From JBFFXF01 sp041569895 (lineage in GTDB: Bacteria > Planctomycetota > UBA8108 > JACQVS01): a stretch of 27,315 nucleotides of DNA. The notes under the pieces are model-generated. The model saw only the letters and a program-made list of their open reading frames with translations. It was not told the origin of the DNA and did not search any database. Position numbers and translations under genes: made by a program. The stretch lies in the NCBI GenBank assembly GCA_041569895.1, contig JBFFXF010000084.1, positions 1-27,315 on the forward strand, in the 5' to 3' direction. This document shows, piece by piece, positions 1 to 7,520 of this stretch (its first letter is position 1; each line of letters begins with the position of its first letter).

Positions 1-171
1 CACCTTCTTGCCGAGCTCCGTGCCCCGCTTGATCTCCTCGCGGAGCACCTCGCCGGTGGAGAGGTGCGGCAGCGAGAAGCGCCGCGCGAGGATCTCGGCC
101 TGCTCGCCCTTGCCGACTCCCGGCGGGCCGAAGATCACGACGTTCTTCGAGGCGCCTCTCCCGCTCACCAT
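1..171 (-). CDS. adk: Adenylate kinase, N-terminal 57 residues (runs off window)
   Basis: Adenylate kinase catalyses ATP + AMP to 2 ADP in the cytoplasm. Reading the minus strand from the ATG at 171 gives 57 uninterrupted codons to the window edge. They contain a glycine-rich P-loop at residues 15-21 (GPPGVGK), followed by GEQAE, and then an LSTGEVLREEI segment that matches the family's conserved STG..LR AMP-binding stretch. The family usually has GKGTQ after the P-loop; here it is GKGEQ, a small departure. No strong Shine-Dalgarno is visible before the start. The gene stands divergent to the next one, not inside the secY-adk ribosomal cluster on this side; what lies downstream is outside the window. 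Shikimate or other small P-loop kinases are less likely because of the STGEVLR segment. Confidence 0.9.
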   Translation of the reverse strand, partial: MVSGRGASKNVVIFGPPGVGKGEQAEILARRFSLPHLSTGEVLREEIKRGTELGKKV

Positions 172-566
172 GTCACCATCTCCGGTCGTCCCCGGCAGTG
201 TCGCGGTGGGAAAAGTGATCGGCTCGTTGCGCTTTTCCATCGGTGTGCCCACCTCTTCGATCTCGGGATGCGCTGTACTGGATGCTGTCGCGAGGCGAGG
301 ACATGACGTCCCCGGTCGACTCTTCTCTCCAAGGGCAACCGGCGTGCCATTGTACTGAAGCGATTCCCGTAACGACAGCCGGTTGCGTTGCAACCGCCTC
401 CGGCTCTCCCCGGCGGCACTTCGACGTCGCCCTGTCCCGGAAGTTGACAGACCGACGGTCCATCGTCCTTGCGTCGTCGCCGTCTTTCGACCAGCGCCTG
501 CGACCTTCCGATACGCGAGGCGTTTCGGGTATTCTGGACCCGGGTAATTCTTCCAGGAGGTTGGCC
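172..566. other. Divergent intergenic region adk / deacetylase-like gene
   Basis: 395 nt without a convincing gene. A reading frame in phase with the downstream gene stays open from about 243, but nothing in it resembles a protein domain and the strong ribosome binding site is only at 555-560. On the minus strand TACAAT (354-349) could be a -10 box for adk, but no acceptable -35 is in place. On the plus strand TATTCT at 530-535 is a possible -10 for the downstream gene. Confidence 0.6.
506..535 (+). promoter_or_regulatory. Weak candidate promoter for the 567 gene
   Basis: TTCCGA (506-511) and TATTCT (530-535) are separated by 18 nt and lie about 20 nt upstream of the ribosome binding site AGGAGG at 555-560. 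The -35 match is poor, so this is only a candidate; it would give a leader of about 25 nt. Confidence 0.25.
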
Positions 567-1946
567 ATGTGGAAAGGAACTCGTCGGGATTTTCTTCGCG
601 CCGGGGCGGCGGCCGGCGCCGGGCTCGCTGCAGCTCGGCTTCTGGCGCAGGCGCCCGCAGGCGAGCGTCCGCGTCGAGCGGAGGGTGTCGAGGTGCTCCA
701 CCCGCGTGGTCGCGTGCCGCTTTCCTTTATCATCGATGACTCGACGTGCCTGGTGAACATGGGCGCCTTCTGCATGCCGCAGTTCGCCGAGGCGTGGCCG
801 CACCGCCAGAACTACAAGAAGCCCTGGAAGACGTGGCCGCGCGAGATCCCGGATGCGTTCGTTCGCGAGTTCGGCGAGTGGTGCTCGGAGCACGGGGTCA
901 AGGGAAAGTACAGCGTCGTGCCGTATCCCGCGTGCGTCGGCTGGCTCGACCGCGAGCTTCCGGGCTGGTCGCGCCGCGAGCTGCTGGAGAGCCTGAAGCT
1001 GGTCCGCGAGCTGCTGCTGCCCGGCTGGGACATCCACCCGGAGATGATCACGCACACCCGCGTCATCGACCTCCGCACCGGCCGGCCGCTCGAGGAGATC
1101 AGCGCCGCGACGATGGAGAACTCCTACCCGCAGACGAAGAAGAGCGTCGACGAGCTCACGGCGTACCTGGCGTACGCGCTGCGAATCCTGCGCAACTGCG
1201 ATCTCCCGTGCGAGGGGATCACGACGCCCGGCGGCTTCGGCAACGCGGTGAAGACCGAGCTGTCGCTCGCCGTCCATGACGCCGTGCGCGAGGTCTACCA
1301 GGACGTCGAGATCCCGCACTACTTCAAGTATGTCTCCGGGGGCGACGAGAGCACCGAGCCGAAGCTCGAGCACGTCCGCGACCTCGGGAGCGGCCGTCCG
1401 AAGGTCACCGTCAACGTGCCCGCCGGCACCGGAGACTGGTTCGGCGGCTGGGACGGCGACCTCGAGAGTCGCGGACACCTCTACGCGAATCGCGACGCGA
1501 CCGCCGGGCGCATGGTCGAGCTGATCGAGAGCGGCCGGCCGGCGGTCATGCTCTGCCACTGGCCGGGGATGTACACGCACGGCACGAAGCAGGGGTTCGA
1601 GGACTTCAAGGAGGTGGTGGTCGCGCTGGCGGGCCGCTTCGCCGACCGGACGCTCTGGATGAAGGTCTCGGAGATCGCCCGGTACTGGGCCGCGAAGGAG
1701 CTCACCGCCATCGAGCGCGACGGCGCGAGGGTGACGCTGCGCGCGCCCTTCGCCTGCCCGGCGTTCACGCTCCGGGTCGCCGGCGTCCGCGAGGGCGCGC
1801 CACGCATCTCCCACGACGGCGTGCCCGCATCGCTGCGCGAGGTCAGCCGTCGGAGCTCGATCGATGCGGGGTCGTTCCTGCGGGGCGACGACGGCCTCAT
1901 CGTCTGCGCCGACCTGCCGAGGGGACGCACCGACATCACCTGGTAG
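567..1946 (+). CDS. Tat-exported polysaccharide-deacetylase-like protein
   Basis: 459 residues. The ATG at 567 is preceded by AGGAGG at 555-560 with 6 nt spacing, which decides the start. The N-terminus has a twin-arginine signal (RRDFLRAG, residues 6-13) followed by an Ala/Gly-rich stretch ending near LLAQAPA, so the folded protein is probably exported by Tat, as expected for a metalloprotein. In the mature part IIDDS (Asp57-Asp58), HPEMITH (His157, His163) and LCHWPG (His331) have the order expected of the NodB metal/catalytic motifs (Asp-Asp, two His, late His after a beta strand), which suggests a divergent carbohydrate esterase 4 / glycoside-hydrolase-deacetylase barrel. The H-x5-H spacing is not the classical H-x3-H, so the assignment is tentative. 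It is convergent with the antiporter gene, with stops only 13 nt apart. Confidence 0.6.
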   Translation: MWKGTRRDFLRAGAAAGAGLAAARLLAQAPAGERPRRAEGVEVLHPRGRVPLSFIIDDSTCLVNMGAFCMPQFAEAWPHRQNYKKPWKTWPREIPDAFVREFGEWCSEHGVKGKYSVVPYPACVGWLDRELPGWSRRELLESLKLVRELLLPGWDIHPEMITHTRVIDLRTGRPLEEISAATMENSYPQTKKSVDELTAYLAYALRILRNCDLPCEGITTPGGFGNAVKTELSLAVHDAVREVYQDVEIPHYFKYVSGGDESTEPKLEHVRDLGSGRPKVTVNVPAGTGDWFGGWDGDLESRGHLYANRDATAGRMVELIESGRPAVMLCHWPGMYTHGTKQGFEDFKEVVVALAGRFADRTLWMKVSEIARYWAAKELTAIERDGARVTLRAPFACPAFTLRVAGVREGAPRISHDGVPASLREVSRRSSIDAGSFLRGDDGLIVCADLPRGRTDITW

Positions 1947-1959
1947 CCATGCGGAATGC

Positions 1960-3885
1960 TCAGATGTCGGCGCCGGTCGGCGTCTCCGCGCCGCTCGCCT
2001 CGGCGCCGTCCGGTGCGGCGATTCGCACCTCGTCTCCCCGCCCGAGCCAGAAGAGCACGCCGCAGACGAGCGCCAGCCCGGCCACGAGCACCACGGCCAC
2101 CGGCACGCCGAGCCCGACGGCGACGTAGCAGGGCAGCGCGATCGATGCGACGGTCGCGGCGTACGGGAGCTGCGTGCGCACGTGATCGATGTGGTCGGCG
2201 CCGGCCGCCATCGAGCTCAGGACGGTGGTGTCGGAGATCGGCGAGCAGTGGTCCCCGAAGACCGCGCCGCCGAGCGTGGCGGCCAGCGTCGCGAGGGCGA
2301 GCGTCCGGGTGGTGGCGTCCTCGAAGCCCGCCTCGCCGGAGAGGCTGAACACCAGCGGCAGCAGGATCGGGATGAGGATCGCCATGGTGCCGTACGAGGT
2401 CCCGGTCGAGAACGCGATGACGCCGGCGCTCACGAACGTCAGCGCGGGGATGAGCCGCGGCGAGAGCAGGCCGCGCGTCATGGTCACGACGTAGTCACCG
2501 GTGTGCAGGTCCTTGCACACGGCGCCGATCGACCATGCGAGAATCAGGATCATCACCGCGAGGACGAGCGACCGGGCGCCGTCCACCCAGCTCGACGTTA
2601 CCGCGGAGAGCGACTCGCCCTGCGCCATGACGAGCACGGCGGCGACCGCCGAGGCGCCGAGCGCGGCCCAGAGGAGCGACCGGAACGCGTCCCTGTCGGT
2701 CGCGAAGAGCCCGATGATCGTGAAGCCGATCACGCACCCGATCGGGATCGCGGCGTTGTACCACCGCGTCGGGATGCTGGCGCGCTGCGCCATGCGATCG
2801 AGCTGCTCGTCGACGAGCGGCCGCGCGTTGTCGTCGAGCACCTTGCCGGTGTCGCGGCAGCGCGACTCGGCTCGCCGCATCGGACCGAAGTCGCGCAGCG
2901 TCAGGCCGCAGAGCAGGACGAAGCAGAGCATCAGCAGGCTGTAGAACGCGTAGGGAATGGAGCGCAGGAAGAAGCCGTAGGCCTCCTGGTCGCCGATCTC
3001 CTCGGAGATCAGCCCGACCTGGTACGCGGTCCAGGTCGAGATGACGCCGATGGTCGCCACCGGAGCGGCGGTGGCGTCGACGATGAACGAGAGCTTCTCG
3101 CGGCTGATGCGCACGCGGTCGGTGAACGGCCGCATGGTGTTGCCGACGATCAGCGAGTTGGCGTAGTCGTCGAAGAAGATCAGGACGCCCATCAGCCAGG
3201 TGCTCACCTGCCCGCTGCGGTTGTCACGCGCGAAGCGAGAGATGACGTCGACGATGCCGCGGATGCCGCCGGACGCCGTGATGATGCCGACCATGCCGGC
3301 GAGGCTGAGGCTGAAGAGGATGATGTACGCGTGATCCGTGTCGGCGAGGGCCGGCACGATGTAGCTGTCCGCGGTCCTCAGAAAGGCGGTGAGGGGATTC
3401 AGCGTGCCGTGCGCGATCGACGCGCCGAGCCACACGGCGGTGACGAGCGAGAGGAGCACCTGCCGCGTCACCAGCGCGAGGACGATGGCGACGAGCGGCG
3501 GCAAGAGCGTCAGGAATCCCGGCAGCACGCGGAGCGTGGCCGACTCGCCGAGCGCGCGGTCGCCATCGAGGACGGCGGCGCGCCCCTCCGGAAGGACGAC
3601 GCGTTCGAGGAGCAAGACGCCGTTCTCGAACGCGCCGGTTCGCGTGATCGGCTCGCCATCCGAGAACGACCAGACGCCGTCGAGGTTCACGGCATCGTTG
3701 AACGCGTAGAGACGCGTTCCCGAGCCGTCGAGGGCGGTGAGGCGGAGCGAGGTCGACGTGCCGGCGAAGAGCGGACCTGTCGAGAGGATTTCCACCGAGA
3801 CGGAGGCGGGCGGCGGCGCTGCCTGGGCCGGTATGACCGCGGCGAGCAGAACGAGTGGCGCCATCATGGTCGGAGAAGGTAGCAT
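1960..3885 (-). CDS. nhaC: NhaC-family Na+/H+ antiporter with exported N-terminal domain
   Basis: 641 residues from the ATG at 3885; ATGs at 3867 and 3864 are equally possible, as none has a clear Shine-Dalgarno. The membrane part (about residue 123 to the end, roughly a dozen hydrophobic segments) carries the hallmarks of the NhaC superfamily: FFDDYANSLIVGNTMRP followed by a DATAAPVA segment, GTSYGTMAILIPI, and near the C-terminus GDHCSPISDTTVLSS. These transporters exchange Na+ for H+ (some members exchange organic acids or amino acids) in the inner membrane. Unusually, about 100 extra residues precede the first transport helix: a signal-like hydrophobic start ending AQA (residues 9-22) and a beta-rich, Ig-like segment (about 28-118) that would lie outside the cytoplasm. 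The substrate cannot be fixed from sequence. It is divergent from the DUF4384-like gene with about 50 nt between starts. Confidence 0.88.
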   Translation of the reverse strand: MLPSPTMMAPLVLLAAVIPAQAAPPPASVSVEILSTGPLFAGTSTSLRLTALDGSGTRLYAFNDAVNLDGVWSFSDGEPITRTGAFENGVLLLERVVLPEGRAAVLDGDRALGESATLRVLPGFLTLLPPLVAIVLALVTRQVLLSLVTAVWLGASIAHGTLNPLTAFLRTADSYIVPALADTDHAYIILFSLSLAGMVGIITASGGIRGIVDVISRFARDNRSGQVSTWLMGVLIFFDDYANSLIVGNTMRPFTDRVRISREKLSFIVDATAAPVATIGVISTWTAYQVGLISEEIGDQEAYGFFLRSIPYAFYSLLMLCFVLLCGLTLRDFGPMRRAESRCRDTGKVLDDNARPLVDEQLDRMAQRASIPTRWYNAAIPIGCVIGFTIIGLFATDRDAFRSLLWAALGASAVAAVLVMAQGESLSAVTSSWVDGARSLVLAVMILILAWSIGAVCKDLHTGDYVVTMTRGLLSPRLIPALTFVSAGVIAFSTGTSYGTMAILIPILLPLVFSLSGEAGFEDATTRTLALATLAATLGGAVFGDHCSPISDTTVLSSMAAGADHIDHVRTQLPYAATVASIALPCYVAVGLGVPVAVVLVAGLALVCGVLFWLGRGDEVRIAAPDGAEASGAETPTGADI

Positions 3886-3938
3886 GGTGGGCTCGAATCG
3901 GACAGAGCTTTTCGGATCGACAGGCGGACGAGACGATC

Positions 3939-4670
3939 GTGGACGAGACGGCGAGCGTGACGGGACAGGGGACAGTCGGCGCACAGGAACGAGCGACGTG
4001 CACGCGGCGCGTCGTTCTCGTTCTCGTGCTCGTCTTCCCGCTGGCGTTGCTCGCCGTGCTCGCGGTGCTGCCGTTCTTCGTCGAGGCGTCGATCGTCCGC
4101 ATCGACCTCGTGAAGACGACGGCGAGCGCCGGCGATTCGGAGACGGAGCCGCTGCGCGAGACCGGGTCGATCCTCGCTCCGGGCGAGACCGTGTCCCTGG
4201 CGATCGAGATACGCGACCCGCATCACGTCTACGTCTTCGCCGTCGACAGCGACGGCCGCGAGCACACGCTCTTTCCGGACCCGCGTCTCGAGACGCGCAA
4301 TCCGATCCCTGCGGGGGCGAGTGTGGTGCCCGGCCCATCGTCGACGCCGGACGCCACCGCCGGTCGCGCGTGGCCCTGGGAGACCGACGCGGGCAGCGTC
4401 CTCTTCTTCGTCTACGCGTGCCGCGAGCCGGTCGAGGAGGCCGAGGCCCTGGCGCGTCGCCTGCCGGCGCCCTCGGCCGATTCCCCGGCGAGCGCCGCCG
4501 CGATGACCGACGACGAGAGGACACGGCGCGCGTTCAAGACCATCCAGGCGCACCTGATCCTCCACAAGAAGCTGAACCGGCGGGGAGGCGTGACGGCGGT
4601 GCGGTACGTTGTCGGGTGTGCCGAGACCGGGAACGAGTCCGGGTCCGGGACCGGGGACGGGAAGAGATGA
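3939..4670 (+). CDS. Single-pass membrane protein with DUF4384-like domain
   Basis: 243 residues from the GTG at 3939. The same frame stays open upstream to a GTG at 3855, but that would overlap the divergent antiporter start, so the later start is preferred; neither has a strong ribosome binding site. A Val/Leu/Phe-rich helix (about residues 24-49 of this form) makes a signal anchor. The extracytoplasmic part contains HHVYVFAVDSDGREHTLFPDP, shortened here as the HVYVF..D..G..LFP pattern typical of DUF4384, a small beta domain found in bacterial envelope proteins and in kinases with unknown ligands. The last 14 or so codons are made of a hexameric repeat (4626-4661) that yields alternating X-Gly pairs. 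The stop overlaps the ATG of the S9 peptidase gene (ATGA, 4667-4670), so the two are probably translationally coupled. No function is known. Confidence 0.6.
   Translation: MDETASVTGQGTVGAQERATCTRRVVLVLVLVFPLALLAVLAVLPFFVEASIVRIDLVKTTASAGDSETEPLRETGSILAPGETVSLAIEIRDPHHVYVFAVDSDGREHTLFPDPRLETRNPIPAGASVVPGPSSTPDATAGRAWPWETDAGSVLFFVYACREPVEEAEALARRLPAPSADSPASAAAMTDDERTRRAFKTIQAHLILHKKLNRRGGVTAVRYVVGCAETGNESGSGTGDGKR
4626..4661 (+). repeat. Hexamer array (NNCGGG)6 at the end of a coding sequence
   Basis: Units are ACCGGG, AACGAG, TCCGGG, TCCGGG, ACCGGG and GACGGG. On the plus strand the last four units give four G3 tracts with 3-nt spacers (4647-4661 plus 4641-4643), a canonical G-quadruplex pattern. 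The array lies in frame in the DUF4384-like gene and its tail (GGGAAGAG) also supplies the only Shine-Dalgarno-like sequence for the S9 peptidase ATG at 4667. Confidence 0.8.
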
Positions 4671-6565
4671 CCGAAAAGCGACAGCGGCAGTTCGGGCTCT
4701 GGGACAGTCCCATCACGCCGACGAGTCTGGCCGGGGATCTGCGGCTCGGCGATGTGCAGTGGGACTCGCGCGGCGGGCTCGTGTGGAGCGAGGGGCGGTC
4801 CGGCACCGGTGTGCTCGTCGTGCGCGAGCACGAGCACGACGCGGCGCGCGATCTGACGAGCGATCTCAGCGTGCGCGCCGAGGTCGGCTACGGCGGCGGC
4901 GATTTCACCGTCCACGAGGGCGCGGTCTACTTCGTCGTCCACAAGACCGGCCGCATCTTCCGGCAGGAGATCGCGGGCGGGCGCGCCGCGCCGATCACGC
5001 CGGCGTGGGGGAAGGCGGCGTCGCCCATTGTCTCTCCCCATGGCCTCTGGGTGGCGTTCGTGCACCACGACACGGAGCGCGTCGACCGCATCGGCGTCGT
5101 CGACTCGGAGGGGCGGCACTGGCCGCGGATTCTCGCCGAGGGTCACGACTTCTACATGCAGCCGAGGTGGAGCCCCGACGGCGGACACCTCGCGTGGGTG
5201 GCCTGGGATCACCCGGAGATGCCGTGGGACGGCACGGTGATCGAGGTGGGGCGCGTCACCAGCGGGGCCGACGGTCTTCCCGTGCTCGAGGACATCCGCG
5301 TCGTCGCCGGCGGCAGCGACGTCGCCGTCTTCCAGCCGGAGTTCACGCCGGATGGGCGGTCGCTCGTCTACGTCTCCGACGAGACCGGCTGGGGCCACCT
5401 GTGGCGACACGACCTCAAGAGCGGCAAGCGCGCCCAGCTCACCGACGGCAAGGCGGAGTACGGCGTGCCGGCGTGGGCCCAGGGGATGCGGACCTTCGCG
5501 ATGGGCGCCGACGGGCGGCACGTCATCGGCGCGCGCAGCGAGGGCGGCTTCACATCGCTCGAGCGCATCGACCTCGACAGCGGCAAGCGAACGGCGCTCG
5601 AGGGGGCGGCGGCGTACACCGACGTCGCGCAGCCGAGCGTCGCGCCGGAGGGTCGTCTGGTGGCGTTCGTCGCGAGCGCCGCGACCACCCCGCCGAGAAT
5701 CGTCGTCCACGACCTCGAGTCCGGCGACACGCGCGTCGTGGCGCGCTCGTCCAGCGAATCGGTGCCCGCCGGGGCGCTCGCGACGCCGGAGGCGCTCTCG
5801 TGGGAGACCACCGGCGGCGAGACGGCGCACGGCATCTACTACGCGCCGGCGAGCTCGAAGTTCGAGGGCACCGGCAAACCGCCGCTCGTCGTGCTCGTCC
5901 ACGGCGGGCCCACCGGGCAGGCGCGCGCGGCCTGGAGCGCGCAGTCGCAGTTCTTCGCGACGCGCGGCTTCGCCGTGCTCACGGTGAACTACCGCGGGAG
6001 CACCGGATACGGCCGCGAGTACATGCTGCGCCTTCGATCCGACTGGGGGATCTGCGACGTCGACGACGCCATCAGCGGCATGCAGGCGCTCGCGCGAGAC
6101 GGCCGCATCGATGCGGCGCGGACGGCGATCATGGGCGGGAGCGCCGGCGGGTTCACCGTGCTCCAGGCGATGGTGACGAGCCCGGAGGCGTTCGCCGCCG
6201 GCGTCTGCCTCTTCGGCGTCTCGAACCAGTTCCACCTCGCCGCGGAGACGCACAAGTTCGAGGAGCGCTATCTCGACTCGCTCCTCGGTCCGCTGCCGGA
6301 ATCCGCCAAGATCTATCGCGAGCGCTCGCCGATCTTCCACGCCGACCGGATCCGCCGCCCGCTCGCGGTCTTCCAGGGCGAGATCGATCAGGTCGTCCCG
6401 CGCAGCCAGTCGGACACCATCGTCGAGGCGCTCAAGCGCACCGGGACGCCGCACGTCTATCACGTCTACGAGGGCGAGGGGCACGGCTGGCGAAAGCGTG
6501 AGACGATCGAGCACTTCTACCGCACCGTGGAGCAGTTCCTGAGGCAGCATCTCATCTACAGCTAA
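4667..6565 (+). CDS. S9 family prolyl oligopeptidase / acylaminoacyl peptidase
   Basis: 632 residues, normal length for the DPP4/acylaminoacyl-peptidase branch of family S9. Residues about 20-370 form a beta propeller with TolB/WD-like repeats (PRWSPDGGHLAWV, FQPEFTPDGRSLVYVS), and about 385-632 form the alpha/beta hydrolase. The catalytic triad is visible: Ser492 in GGSAGG, Asp574 in GEIDQVV and His606 in GEGHGW. HGGP at 412-415 supplies the oxyanion hole. There is no signal peptide, so it should act in the cytoplasm, cleaving short peptides. Translation probably couples to the upstream gene through the ATGA overlap. The CPBP protease gene follows 26 nt after the stop, so the group looks like a peptidase operon. 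Confidence 0.92.
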   Translation: MTEKRQRQFGLWDSPITPTSLAGDLRLGDVQWDSRGGLVWSEGRSGTGVLVVREHEHDAARDLTSDLSVRAEVGYGGGDFTVHEGAVYFVVHKTGRIFRQEIAGGRAAPITPAWGKAASPIVSPHGLWVAFVHHDTERVDRIGVVDSEGRHWPRILAEGHDFYMQPRWSPDGGHLAWVAWDHPEMPWDGTVIEVGRVTSGADGLPVLEDIRVVAGGSDVAVFQPEFTPDGRSLVYVSDETGWGHLWRHDLKSGKRAQLTDGKAEYGVPAWAQGMRTFAMGADGRHVIGARSEGGFTSLERIDLDSGKRTALEGAAAYTDVAQPSVAPEGRLVAFVASAATTPPRIVVHDLESGDTRVVARSSSESVPAGALATPEALSWETTGGETAHGIYYAPASSKFEGTGKPPLVVLVHGGPTGQARAAWSAQSQFFATRGFAVLTVNYRGSTGYGREYMLRLRSDWGICDVDDAISGMQALARDGRIDAARTAIMGGSAGGFTVLQAMVTSPEAFAAGVCLFGVSNQFHLAAETHKFEERYLDSLLGPLPESAKIYRERSPIFHADRIRRPLAVFQGEIDQVVPRSQSDTIVEALKRTGTPHVYHVYEGEGHGWRKRETIEHFYRTVEQFLRQHLIYS

Positions 6566-6591
6566 AACAGGGTCATCGACGGCCAAGACGG

Positions 6592-7311
6592 ATGGACCAG
6601 CAGAGACCACCGAACGCAGCCGATCTGAGCGTGCTGATCTTCGCGATGGCGTTCCCGTCGTTCGCGGCCTGGATCTACTTCGTCAAGATGGCGGACTCGG
6701 AGTTCGTGCAGGCGCTCTACGGGCTCGGCAAGGTGCTGCAGTTCCCGTTGCCGATCGTCTGGCTGGTCTGGGTGCGCGGCAGAAAGCTCGCCCTCAAACC
6801 GTCGTGGCGAGGCGTCGGCGCCGGTCTGCTCACCGGCGTCGGCATCGCCGCCGTGATCGTCGGCGTCTACGTCGGCCTGTTCCGCGGCAGCGAGGCGCTG
6901 AGCGCCATGCCGGAGCTCCTGAGCGCCAAGGTCGACGCCTTCGGCATCGGAGAGCCCCTCCGCTTCATCGGCTTCGCCATCTTCCTCTCCCTCGTGCACT
7001 CGTTCCTCGAGGAGTACTACTGGCGATGGTACGTCTTCGGCGAGCTCCGGCGTTTCGTCGGCTCGCTGACCGCGGCGGTGATCTCGAGCCTCGCCTTCAT
7101 GGCGCACCACGTCATCGTCGTCAACGCGTACATCCCCGCGGAGCACTTCTGGACGACGACCATGCCGTTCTCGCTGGCCGTGGCGCTCGGCGGTTTCATC
7201 TGGTGCCGGCTCTACGTTCGATCACGGTCCCTGATGGGACCGTGGGTGAGTCATATTCTCGCGGATGTGGCGGTGATGGCGGTGGGGTATGATCAGGTGT
7301 TCGGGGGGTAA
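6592..7311 (+). CDS. CPBP family intramembrane metalloprotease
   Basis: 239 residues with about six to seven hydrophobic segments. It carries the full set of CPBP (CAAX protease / bacteriocin-processing, Rce1-like) motifs: EEYYWR (Glu140-Glu141...Arg145), FMAHH (Phe169...His173) and HILAD (His221...Asp225). These residues bind the catalytic metal inside the membrane. Bacterial members cleave membrane-embedded or lipidated substrates, or act in bacteriocin self-immunity; the substrate here is unknown. The start at ATG 6592 follows the S9 peptidase stop by 26 nt with only a weak purine stretch upstream. Just at the stop codon there is a small inverted repeat (CGGGG/CCCCG, 7302-7316) without a T tract. 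Co-orientation with the peptidase suggests co-transcription. Confidence 0.88.
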   Translation: MDQQRPPNAADLSVLIFAMAFPSFAAWIYFVKMADSEFVQALYGLGKVLQFPLPIVWLVWVRGRKLALKPSWRGVGAGLLTGVGIAAVIVGVYVGLFRGSEALSAMPELLSAKVDAFGIGEPLRFIGFAIFLSLVHSFLEEYYWRWYVFGELRRFVGSLTAAVISSLAFMAHHVIVVNAYIPAEHFWTTTMPFSLAVALGGFIWCRLYVRSRSLMGPWVSHILADVAVMAVGYDQVFGG

Positions 7312-7350
7312 CCCCGATGGTGCTCGTGCTCGGTCTCGAGACCCAGGACG

Positions 7351-7442
7351 GAGACCGAATCGGACTCGGAGTCGGTCATCGGAGTCGGTCATCGGAATTG
7401 GAATCGGAATCGGCATCTGAATCCGAATCGCACATCGGTCTC
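7351..7442 (-). repeat. Degenerate GATTCC/GACTCC hexamer array
   Basis: On the plus strand the units read GGACTC, GGAGTC, GGTCATC, GGAGTC, GGTCATC, GGAATT, GGAATC, GGAATC, GGCATC, TGAATC and so on; the minus strand therefore has the GNNNCC form. A 13-nt block (7368-7380) is directly repeated at 7381-7393. Positions 7366-7387 are the exact reverse complement of 25181-25202. Confidence 0.85.
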
Positions 7443-7451
7443 AGAGGTTTT

Positions 7452-7491
<40 letters not shown>

Positions 7492-7520
7492 AAAAGATCC
7501 GGGCGACTGGAGGGTTGAAG

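Noticed and set aside
1864..3882. 672-codon open frame on the plus strand opposite the NhaC gene
   Set aside because: Arg/Glu/Asp-rich with no hydrophobic segments or domain; the minus frame is a clear antiporter.
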